Below are positions 12,101 to 24,100 of a stretch of DNA of 64,000 nt, piece after piece. The stretch covers positions 57,545,676-57,609,675 of the forward strand of contig CM049316.1 in the NCBI GenBank assembly GCA_026874595.1, given 5' to 3'. Source of the DNA: Sipunculus nudus (lineage: Eukaryota; Annelida; Sipuncula; Golfingiida; Sipunculidae). The position numbers were made by a program, and so were the translations under genes. Below the pieces are notes generated by a model, which did not search any database, was not told the origin of the DNA, and saw only the letters and a program-made list of their open reading frames with translations. Numbering within the stretch: position 1 is the stretch's first letter; every line of letters begins with the position of its first letter.

Positions 12101-15100
12101 TGTTGAATGTAAACATATGATGATGCCTAATACAAGATTTAAATTTAGACTAAAAAAGGAACCCACTCTGGGTGTTGTCGACTGCTAACAGCTAATATAA
12201 CAAAACAACAGGTGGTCTTGGACCGAGAAGAGTTGTTGTGAATATCTGACATATGAATGGTATGTTGAATATTAACATAGGATTGTGAATAATGGTAGAA
12301 AATAAGTATTGATTAACTTCAAGGGGCTTCAGGGAAGTTAGTAATTATCAGCTTATTTAATAAAACAATGGATAATCTGGTGTGTTGTCGTGAATTTCAT
12401 TAATATTCTGACATACAAATGGCCTATTAAATGTAAACATATGATAATGGCCAGCAGAAAAAAGGTTATTTATCTACAAAGAGTACAACTTTAGGGATGT
12501 TGACTAAAACAAGCAACGAGTAGTCTTGAACTTAGTGTTGTCAAGAATGCCAATAATATCTGACATATAACCGTGATGCTGGATGTTAACACAGGATTTC
12601 AAAACTTAGAGAATTAAACCAAATTTGACCTCAAAAGGATATATTTTTGGTATTAACCAGTATGTTGGCTGGTAACCAAAGATTATGAGGAAAAAAAAAA
12701 AAAAGCGAAGGGTAGTCATGGAGTGTTATCATGAATATCATTTATACGTAAAATATAATTGGTATATGGAATGTTAACATATGATAGTGTTAACACTGAA
12801 GTTGAACCAGAATTCTCAACTAGTGCATATAGCATATAACATGTGGTAACGAAGAACATTTTTTTTTTTTTTTTTTTAAACTACAACGTCATACGGAAAT
12901 GAGCCTAGTAAATATTATGTTGCCTACTAGAGTTTAGAGGCATATAATTTACAACTTACATCTGACAGTTTTTGTTTTTTTTTTATGACAAGTCCCATTG
13001 GAGTACTTCTGCGTTTTGGATGGCAACATTCTGACAGGAGTCTCAAGGTACGCACTGGGCGATAAAAGATATCCGCAGTTTCATCGGGTCTCGCCTAGCC
13101 ATAAAAGTGGTCTGGCTCCCTGATCATTGTAAATGTATGCTCTAATTTTTGGGAGATGGGAACTTTACTATTCCTGGGGCTCGGTCTTGGCACTCTTGCG
13201 CCCCTGGTGGCTTGTCAAGTGCAAACCAGCAGGCCGCGGTTCGACCACGTGTGTTGTGTTGTGGTAGGGTGAAGCTAACGTCGACCACCAATACAGAGGC
13301 GTCTAATCTTATTATTCCGTCGCCGAGGTACAATTGATTGGCACGTCTTTGCCGTCAATTATTAGTCGTCCACGCCAGAATCTCACTTTCAGGTGGTCTT
13401 CGTGGGCTTTACGCATTTGGGGGGCCGCTTTCTTTTTCATGAGGTAATCCTCGTTGGTCAGGTCCTCCGCCAGGAAACTTGACGACGGATTAGCTTGGGG
13501 GTTTTGACTTCTTGTTTCCTTTTGTGTTTTCAGCAACTTGTTCCTTATTGGTCTGGAGTACAATCTTGCAATTATGTGTCTGTCGCCTTTTGCTTTTGAT
13601 TTGCCCGTTCTATGAGCATTTTCGATTGTGTTCAAAATATCCCTCATATCTGCACCCTCTAGAAGCTTCTTTTCATGAATAAACTGTGACACTATGTTTT
13701 TGCAATCTTCGCCTTTTTGTTCTTTTATGCCAATCAGTCTAATATTGTATTCCCTACTATTTCTTTCTGAATTCAACAGTTTTTCTTTCATCCTGGAGAT
13801 TTGTGCATCTTTTTCCTGATTCTCTTTTTTCAAAATTTGTATTTCATTTCTCAGTGATTTGTTCTCAGTCTCAAAGTTTTTAAATTTTTCTGTCATTTTC
13901 TCAACATTAGATTGGGTGAATTCCAGGCTCTGCACAACAGTATCCATTTGACATTTCAATTCTGAATATTTTTTGTCTGTTTTTTTACAGTCATTTTTGA
14001 TAGATTCGATGTCCTCACGTAGGGAGTCTGTGAAATCTTTTATGGCAGATTGTAAAACCTGTTCTAACTGAGCGCATTTGGTATTTACAATACTTGTAAT
14101 GTCACTCGCCTGTACTGACTCTTGTCCCTGCCCATGCATCTCCGACTGTGTGTGTTCTACAGAAGTTTTTTTTTGGTCCTATCTCCAAGTATTTGTCCAA
14201 ACTTGTTTGTTCTTTGGCTGTTAGGTCACTTTTGCTCCTTGATCTGGTTAAAATATTGAACTGGTCAGCCATAATCACTATAGACAACAAAGTATACCGA
14301 GAGCGCACTGATGGAACGTCCGTTCACTCGGCCATATTGAACCGGAAACGGGTTTAATTATATTTGTTAAAATCATCTAAAAGAAAACTGATTTCTTTAA
14401 AAATGCTACATTAACACAACATGGCATCTTCTGGATTACACCTTGAATTACTTTTTCAAGGAAAGTTTTTGTATATTGGAGTGAAAACGGCATAACAATT
14501 TAGGAGATACAAAGAAAACAATAACAATTACTGCATAACACTTTTTTTATCAGATTAATTTTTTTTTATTTACAAGTTTTATAAATTTGTAATAAAAAAT
14601 CTGAAAATATAAGTTAAAATATCAGAAGTCTAAGTTGCAATCATTATTTATCTAGAGTGTAGCTCATATGGGGTCATATTATGCATACACATATATTTTA
14701 TTATTTTAAATCACAAATGTTTGAACTGAATTTAAAAGAAAATAATGCCACAACATGGCATCTTCAAGATTATTCCTTGAAAAACAATTAAAATGTTTTG
14801 TATATTGGCGTTTTCAGTACATGCTTAATTTTATTCACTGAAATTAAAGATTAAGTAAATTTGATAAAAAAAAACCATCTTTTTAAATAATGTATACACA
14901 ATCTTGGTTGAATGAGGGACAAACAACATCATTGTGCTAACTAGAATACGGGTAGTCGACAAGCGACTACGTGTATCCGCCAAAATCAGAGTAAGACGGG
15001 TGAAAAGAGGCATGGATTGAGTGGCAAGGGGATATAGAGTTACATGTGTTACATATCAGAATTGAAGTCTGCCACTTAAACATGATTGTAGGTGGCGCCA

Positions 15101-18100
15101 CCTGTTATTTGAACGAGAAACTATCCAAGATGTATACACATGCAAAATTTCAGGTGGAAAAGTCAAACCACTGCAGAAATAAGAGTGATTTTATCCCACA
15201 GCAGAAAAACAGATGGACACTGTGTAAAAATGGCTGCTGGTGGCGCCACCATTTTTGTGTATGTTATAAAGCAATCCAAGGGCTACATTTCCTGATTGGT
15301 CAAACCAAGGAGTTTACAGGGATGGAGTAACAACTGTCAGAAGCCCTGCCAGGTCGCGAGTGTCAATTGCAATTAAGACATGATAAGCCCATTAACTCTA
15401 TTGTACGCCTATTGTGCCGCCGGGTTAGGCGCAGCGGCGGCACCGCCTTTGATAAAGCGAGCCTGCTAGATGTTACTTCTGCAGTCCGCTGTAGCTCGCT
15501 GAAGCGGAGAGCGATATATCCAGTAACTGAGCAGTAAATCACGGGAATAACATTGACCGGAATTATGAATGCGCAAATGGTTTGTTTTGTCAAGAATTAT
15601 GCGCAACAAAAATATCTAGAAAGGTCTCGTGTTGAGGAATCACTTGATCGATTTTGGGATAGATGCGGTCACTCTACATCAACTTCTGCCGTGATTCATG
15701 ACGGACGGACTGGTAAGTGTAAACCTTACTTTCCCTGAATAGCTTCGGAATTATAAAAAATTCCATCAATTCCCACACTTCTGACTTATATTAATAATTA
15801 GCCATGTATTATAGTATTCCGTCGATAAAAAAAATTTTGACGCTTATTATCGGATGACTCTCATTTTGATGGATAACTGATAGCCACCACCCCCTCTGTC
15901 ACTGACGGCGTTGTTCTCGTATTATCGCCCATATTTACCGCAGCCAAGCTATAGCTCAGGCGTCATTAGCAACGACAGCTTCACACGTTTCCCACACATA
16001 AGAAAATATGGTATTCAAACTTATGATTGTTTAAAAATTTATATTAAATACTACCCGTGATAAATTTGGTAACTTAGGCCAAAAAAATAAAAGGATATGG
16101 TTCTCAGGCACTTTTTTTCAGAAATCAATGCGGGCGGGCGGTATTTTTTTTTTTTTACCTTTTTTTTGTATGTTTCGATAAAATGTCATTTGATCTGGGA
16201 AAAGCATGAAAATGACAGGTTTCTTCTTGCTAAACAGGTAAAGGCACTACATAAAAAAGATAATGGTATCGAAATTGTATTATTTTATCTTCTTGAAAGA
16301 TGAAAATAAAAAAAAAATGTTTGATGCGGGGGGTTAAAATTGACGCGGGCGGTGCCTGAGAACCATACCTTTTATTTTTTTTTGGCCTTACTCATCCTTG
16401 TCACAATATTTATAAAAATACCGGTACTATAACGAGCTGTTCCGAATTAGTCACGCCGAAGGGGGGTCTCTCGCGCTGTATCAATTAGCACCGGGCTTAT
16501 CAGCGGCATCTCTTTGTGCCTTAGAGTAGCGAGTTTTATGACCCCCGTCAGCAACATCCGACACGGCAAGACTCTCACTTGATACTCCATCCCTGTAAAC
16601 TCCTTGGTCAAACAAGTCCAAAGATAAAAGCATTAATGTCTGCAGCGTGAACGTGAATGTAGGTGGTGCCACCTGTCATAAAATCAAGAAAGCTATCTAG
16701 GATGTATACACATGCCAAATTTCAGGTGAATTAGTCAAACCACTGCAGAGATATGAGTGATTTTAACCCAAGGCAGATGAACAGATGGACATGTGTATGT
16801 TATAAAGCTGTCCAAGGGCTAAATTTGTGTAAATTTTTTTTCCTGAATGGTCGAACAAGTCCGGAGATATAAGCATGGATGTCTACAGCGTGAATGTGAA
16901 TGTACGTGGCGCCGCCTGTCATAAAATCAAGAAAGCTATGCGGGATGTATACACATGCCGAATTTCAGGTTATTTGGTCAAACCACTGCAGAGCTTTGAG
17001 TGATTTTATCCCAAGGCGGACAAACAGATGGACGCTGTGCAAAAATGGCTGTAGGAGGCGCCACCATTTTTTTTTGTACGTTATAAAGCTATCCAAGGGC
17101 TACATTTTGTGTAAATTTATTTCCTAATGGGTCAAACAGTTCCTGAGATATGAGTTTGGATGTCTGCAGCGTGAACATGAATATAGGTGGTGCCACCTGT
17201 CATAAAATCAAGAAAGCTTTCTAGGATGTATACACATGCCGAATTTCAGGTGAATTAGTCAAACCACTGCAGAGATATGAGTGATTTTAACCCAAGGCAG
17301 ATGAACAGATGGACACTGTGCAAACATTTTTTGTGTATGTTATAAAGCTATCCAAGGGCTACATTTGTACAAAATTTTTTTCCTGATCGGTCAAACGATT
17401 CCTGAGATATGTGTGGAAACAGATGCACAAACAGACCATGGAGACACTTGACATTGTGTATGAAAACTTGAATAAAAGCTTCTCTATTCCATCAATTCCT
17501 TTGAAATTTCTTGTTTTAAAAGATTAAATCCTTATGTATATATGCTGTGAAAATAAATCAACAATGCTGACAGGGAAAAAAAATGCCGTAGCCAAAGTTG
17601 GACAAAATTTAATGTATTGATTTTTTATTAATGCTAAAAACTTAAAAAATTTGCATAATTCAGATCTAATTTTGGGTAAATAATTGAATCTCGATTTAAT
17701 TAAGTTATATCCCTGAAAAAAAAGTCTCCAGCTTTAGCTATTCTCATGTTAAGTGAGTAAATATATTTCCTGATTTTTAAAAAATTGCAATATATTTGGA
17801 CCCATAACTTCAAAACAACACTCAATACTGACCTAATTTTTCGGATGTAAATAGAAACTATATGGAAGAATAAGAATACTAAATATGATCAAAAACAGGT
17901 CAATGGTTTTGATATTAGGCAGCCTTGAAGTGTAACAATGGCTTTTTTAAGGAAAACAGAGGTTTTTCCTTAATATTTAGAAGGAACACTGACCCAATTT
18001 TTGGTATGGTAGGAGATTTTGGGGACATCTAACTGTATGCAAAATTTTGGATTCATAGGCCCAACGGTTTCAAAATGTGCCCTGTTAACGGACGGCCGGA

Positions 18101-21100
18101 TTGACGACAGACAAAGGACCATGACTGTAGCTCAGATGACTTATAGTCAGCTGAGCTAAAAAGCAAACGTACCACATATCCATATAATGGCATGCCACTT
18201 TAAAGGTGTGCCCCAGATCCCAGCCCTAGACTGGAGTATTGTATGCAGTTCAATGATGGGCATTTTCAGATAATATCTATAGTCATAAAGTAATTTTTTT
18301 TTTCAAATCAAAATACCTGAATATGATCAATATAAGAACACAGCAATACTTTTACTATTTTTATTTGTTCCATTAGGCTTAAAACTGACAATATATATGA
18401 TTAGAAACTGCATATTACCAAGCATCCATGGGGTAGTATTTATTTCCCATTCACTGTTTTCTGATAATACTGTTAAAGGGTTGTTGGTCTTAACACAATA
18501 ATAATCAAAGATAATTAATGATGGCCAATACAGAGAAAATAATGAAAGGTCAATTAATATAAATCAAGGGACATTTATCTGCTATGGAGCATTATATAAC
18601 AATTTATACATACAACATTTCAAAGTACATATCATGGTGGATAATCGCTATCAGGATGTTAACAGATTTTATGATAAGTATAAAAATGTATGTCCTTATA
18701 TTAAAAGCCAGTCCTGAGGTAAATGTAAATATGAACTTATGGTGCAAAATATAGAAACTGTAACAAAAAAGTTAACTACAGTAACTGTAAAAACAACAAG
18801 TATATCATATAAAAAACTAAAATAACAAAATAATTTATTCATCATAACATTTGGTATAACTGAAGAGTATTGATTCAGGGAACACAAGTTGTTTTACAAA
18901 ATATGTCATAAAGGAAATTATTTGCCAGTCTGTAACTTTCACAAAATTTCAAGGAGACCAAGATTTATCCAAAATAAAAATAAAATAAAAATGCATATAT
19001 ATTTGGGAGAAAATTGGTTAATTCTAAAGCACTCTACCATCTCCTGTGATTATTCTATCTGCTGAAGCTTGGGCCCTTTTCACTTTAAGGCTGAATTATT
19101 CCTATATATTTCAACAGGTGAAATTCCAAGCTAAAAACAAGGGAACCATGGGTCATGACGCTCAGCTGATCGTGATTGGACTATAAATGTTTCTCCACTG
19201 TGATACTATATCGAGTCAATAAAGCTTATGAATATCATGGACATGTTGGGCTATTATAAAGGAATGTAAATGTAATATGTGAGTAAATGATAAATGAAAT
19301 TACATGACTGATGGATTAATAGAGTCAAATATAGTGGTTTATTTTTTTATTTATTTAGAAGGGGTTGAAAATTGTGATATATTTGAGCAAATATGAATGC
19401 AATGACAGCAGTAATAAGCAGTAGTAGAATGATGATAAGGCTATTTGTCTAAAGTGTATGGTAGTCTGCAAGCTTTCAATTTGACAGATATGATGTTATG
19501 ATTAACTTTGCTGATGAAGTGATTTATGAATTTGTGACTGTATGACACAATATCTCTTTAGTCTTGACAAGGTACATTATTGTGATGCCCACAATGCCTA
19601 CATATTACACAATATTGACATAATTTCTGGCATGTACATAGGTACCTATGGACAAATAGTTAAACAAAATATTAAAGTATGAATATATCTGTTTCATCTT
19701 GTTCTTGCTTACTGAGGCTGACTTTGGGATAAGGTTCAGAGAAGGGAAAAGTGAGGGCAGCTCGAAGGTGGATGTAGAAATATTCTATTGTAATGTTTTT
19801 CATTTATATAAGAATATGAAAAGCTAAGAGGAAAGGGGCCCTCCTACTTGGTTATAGTAAAGTTCTAAATATATGATTGCAACTAATACTCTGACAAGAC
19901 TGTCATGAAGAAAAACAGTAAATGCAAGCTTTCAATTTGACAGATATGATGTTATGATTAACTATGCTGATGAAGTGATTTATGAATTTGTGACTGTATG
20001 ACATAATACCTCTTTAGTCTTGACAAGGTACATTATTGTAATGCCCATTATGTCTACATATTACACAATATTGACATAATTTCTGACATGTACAAAGGTA
20101 CCTATGGAACAATAGTTATACAAAATATTAAAGTATGAATATATCTGATTCATCTTGTTCTTGCTTACTCAGGCTGACTTTGGGATGGGGTTTGGAGAAG
20201 TAAAAAGTGAGGGCAGCACGAAGGTGGATGTAGAAATATTCTATTGTAATGTTTTTCATTTATATAAGAATATGAAAAGCTAAAAGGGAAAGGGGCCCTC
20301 CTACTTGGTTATAGTAAAGTTCTAAATATATGATTGCAAACTAATACTCTGACAAGACTGTCATGAAGAAAAACAGTAAAAGTTTTGAGATACTGTAATG
20401 CATATGAAAATTTACAGATGGACAGGCAAGTGGACAGAATGGACTAATACCTTTATTTCACTTTTAAGGGATTAATGTATTTAAGTTTATATATAAGCCT
20501 TTTTTTAAGCATATCCACTTTTTCCATTGAGAAGTTTTTATCTGAATCATTTTTTTTATTTACAGGTTTTATAAATTTTTAATAAAAAAACCTGAAAATA
20601 TAAGTTAAAATATTAGAATTGTTGCAATCATTATATATACAGAGTAAAAAACTGAAACTATAAGTTAAAATAATAGAATTGTTGCAAAAAATGCAATCAT
20701 CATATATCCAGAGTGTAGTTCATATTGGGTCTAGGTGGGCTAGATGTAAACAACACTTGACATGGTGTATGAAAACATGAATAAAAGCAATTCTTTCCAA
20801 TCAATTTCTTTGAAATTTCAGATTTTAAAAGATTAAATCCTTATGTATATATGCTGTGAAAATTAAATCAACAGTGCCAATGTTGGACAAAATTTAAGGT
20901 ATTGATTTTTTATTTATGCTAATAACTTGAAAAATTTGCAAAATTCAGATCTAATTTTGGGTAAACAATTGAATCTTGATTAAATAAAGTTATATTCCTG
21001 AAAAAAAGTCTCTAGGTTCAGCAATTCTCATGTTAGGTGAGTAAATATATTTCCTGATTTTTTTTAAAAATTGCATTATGTTTTGGCCCATAACTTCAAA

Positions 21101-24100
21101 ATAATACCCAATACTGACCTAATTTTTGGTAAGTTCATAGAAAATGTATGAAAGAATGTGAATACTATATACGATCAAAAACAGATCAGTGGTTTTGATA
21201 TTAGGCAGCCTTGAAGTGTAACAATGGCTTTTTTTATGGAAAATGGAGTTTTTTCCTTAATATCTCGAAGGAACGAAGTCCTAATGACCCAATTTTCGGT
21301 ACAGTAGGAGATTTTGCCAACAGCCTGGGGAGCATAGAGATGTGCACTGAATGACCTGCAGTCATCAAAGTGGACTGCTTGACAATGTAAGGGGAATACA
21401 ACAAGAGCCTCCAAAAAAATTCAATAACTAGCCTAATTTTGCAGCTTTTATTTTCAAATTTCAGATTTGAACGGATTAAATCCTTATGTATACATGCTGT
21501 GAAAATTAAATTCACAGTACTTACAGGAAAAAAATGTGCCGTGGCCAAAGTTGGGCAAAATTTAAGGTACCAATTTTATATTTTTGCCAATATTTAAAAA
21601 AATGTAACAGATTTTGATCTAATTTTTGGTATACAATTAAATTTTGATTAATTAAAGTTGTATTACTGGAAAAAAGTCCCTACCTTTAACACTTTTGGTC
21701 TTAAGTGTCCAAATATCTTCCTGATTTTTTTACAAAGTCCATTATGTTTGGGCCCATAACTTTTTTAAATTATATAATACTGACTTAATATCTGGCAAGT
21801 ACATAGGAACTATATAGAGGAACATTTATGGTAAATATGAAGAAAACCAGATAAGTGGTTTTGATATTAGGCAGTCCTGAAGTGTGAAAATAGATTTTTA
21901 ATAAAAAATGAGGTTTTTCCTTAATATCTGGAAGGAACGAAGTTCTATTGACCCAATTCTCGGCATGGTAGGAGATTTTGGGGATATCTAACTGTATGCC
22001 GAATTTCAGATTCGTAGGTCCAACGGTGTCGAAATGTGCCAGTCTTACGGACGGACATCCAGAGGGACAGATGGACAGACAGACGGACGGACGACGGACA
22101 ATGGACCATGACTATAGCTCAGATGACTTATAGTCAGCTGAGCTAAAAAAAAACATTTTCAGGGGGAAGGGACAGAAAAAAGGCCCCTTGAAATGCCTAG
22201 AAAAACCCCTTGACTCTAACCCTTCCCCCCCCCCTCATCTAAGGCGGAAATTAATTTGTTTCCAATAGAATAGTGATGTTAAATTCTATTTAGAACTTTA
22301 ATGATTTTCAAATATATCAAATTCTTTGATTTCTCAGTGAAAAGAGAGAATAGGACTGAGTGTCTGTTCATAAAAAAGATTCTTGATTCAATGTGGGAGT
22401 AAATACAAACACTCCATTTTTTTCATTTCTGAACAAGAAATGATACAGGCCACAAATGAAAAGAAACCCTTTTAATACAGTAGAGCACTGTTTATCCGAA
22501 AAGCTCATGGGACAGGGTTTTTGTTTGTATAATGGTCATTCAGATAAATGATTCCACACGACTCACCATGATTGCCAACCTGCTGCCAAGCACCAGACTG
22601 ACAGACATGAATAAATGGAGCTAGTAAAAAAATAAACAACAGCATTTTAATAAGGTTTTCCATCGATGTAATCAATTTATCATGTAAAATGTAAAATTTA
22701 AGACTATGATAAGTCTGAAAGATAAAGAGTTAACTCTCTTGTATATACAACCACATACTATAAATAAAGTCCCCTACAAAAGGTTAAGGCTGATCCTTGG
22801 ACCAGACTAGCTTTGTTTCTTAGATGATGTTTGGTTAATTACCACTTTTTTTAATTAGGTCTCCACAGAGTATACTAATACTATTATATTTTACCAACAC
22901 TGAACATTAGCAGTGTCCCTTTGATCAGAATCACACTGCTCTATAGGTCAATATGAATATGTTCCTTAGATCAAGCTATGTTTAACTTATTACAATCATT
23001 CTAGAAATATAATTTTTTAAATAGAAACAACATTTCACAGAACAAGTTTATGACCTTACAATAAGCACTGTTACTTAGTGCTTATCATGTTATATAGCTC
23101 CTAAGATATTTTTCTTTAACTGGCCTTAGATTATGCCAACATTATCCTCTAATTAATGTTTCTTGGATCAGTCTGATTTCCATTTCTTTCACTGCACTAA
23201 GTTCCTTAGATAAATCTGATTTTTATATTTGTTTGGCTTGGGTCTTTCCTTCAGGCTATGCTAACTTGATTTCTAGATGGTGGCTTCACAGTTCCTACTG
23301 AATCCTTCATTTGTCGGTAATACTTGGCAAGCTTCACATTAATAAACAAACTAGGCACCATGAAGAAGATAGCCCAACCTAGAGAGAACCAGAATCCATT
23401 GAGTGTATCAACAAAATACCTGCACAGTACAGTCCCTGTTATAGCCGTATACAGGTTATACAAAGGCTGACATCCACCGGCAGTGTTCACGATCTTGTCC
23501 AGGGTGTGGTTTATGTAAGACTCGGCTATCCCCAGTAGCCGAGTGCCGTAGACTGTCGCTTGATCCTTTATAAGTTGGGAGCCATTCTGCTGAAGGTAAC
23601 TTTCCACACTCTTGGCATTGTCAAGAGTAGAATTCACAGTGACAGGTATGTTAGCCATTGAGTTATTCAAGCTTTGTACATTGGTCAGTAACTGGGCTTG
23701 CTTAGTCCTCACAGTTTCAGCGAGACCATTATCCAGATCCCTCAGGTCGCTGGCATGATTTATCAGACTTTCGTTCACTGGTGATGTACTGTTAGCAGCC
23801 AGCAGTTCTAGAACTTCCGCGAATGCAGTCAAATTTGCCTGAGTTGTGCCTTTCCCAAGTTCTGAGTTAAACTGATTAAAGTCAATACTTGTGGTAGCAC
23901 TGAAATCTCTCAACTGGTTTTCTGTGTCTGAACTCAGGATGCCCACAGAACTCAAATCCACATTGATCTTGTCCATCTCACTGCTGATGTTGATTTGGCT
24001 ATGGATATTAGCAATCTGCTGGATATCAAACAAGTTATCCAGCTTGAATGCAGCCATGGCACCCTTATTGTTCTTGCAGTCACTGAGTACACCAGCTGTG

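Larger units (their letters stand above)
5729..14349 (-). mobile_element. Full-length L1/Tx1-clade non-LTR retrotransposon (8.6 kb)
   Basis: The element is bounded by a 16-bp target-site duplication. On its own strand it has a 77-bp 5' UTR, ORF1 (14272-13312, frameshifted), a 3.6-kb spacer, ORF2 (9684-6316, intact), a ~570-bp 3' UTR and a poly(A) tail (T run 5726-5749). An endonuclease-RT ORF2 without RNase H, plus a coiled-coil ORF1, places it in the L1/Tx1 group. The long duplication and poly(A) agree with target-primed reverse transcription. It sits in the giant CCNDBP1 intron in the same orientation as the gene. The spacer is far longer than usual and may hold a nested insertion (see 9874-12982). 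A clean duplication and open ORF2 suggest a fairly recent insertion. Confidence 0.9.
15305..16607. mobile_element. TIR DNA transposon, 1303 bp, non-autonomous
   Basis: The first 25 bp (15305-15329, ccaaggagtttacaggg...) are the exact complement of the last 25 bp (16583-16607). A direct TCAAA flanks both ends (15300-15304 and 16608-16612). It splits the GGCGCCACC repeat, so it is younger. No transposase is present. It is GC-richer than its surroundings between 15390 and 15720. A Harbinger-like MITE (16077-16387) is nested inside. The superfamily is not assigned; a 5-bp duplication would need to be confirmed from other copies. Confidence 0.85.
15040..17480 (+). repeat. Repeat with GGCGCCACC motifs, ~260-bp units, split by a transposon
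   Basis: Units carry 'ggtggcgccacctgt', 'atgtatacacatgc', 'gtcaaaccactgcagagat', 'cagatggacactgtg' and 'ttataaagctatccaagggc'. One and a half units lie before 15305, and about three more run from 16608 to 17480. The sequence between (15305-16607) is a separate insertion with a TCAAA duplication. The phrases and layout resemble a long bivalve repeat family. Noncoding. Confidence 0.8.

Noticed and set aside
22480..22600. pogo-like terminus 'cagtagagcactgtttatcc'
   Set aside because: No matching right end or TA-bounded unit could be found; at most a fragment.
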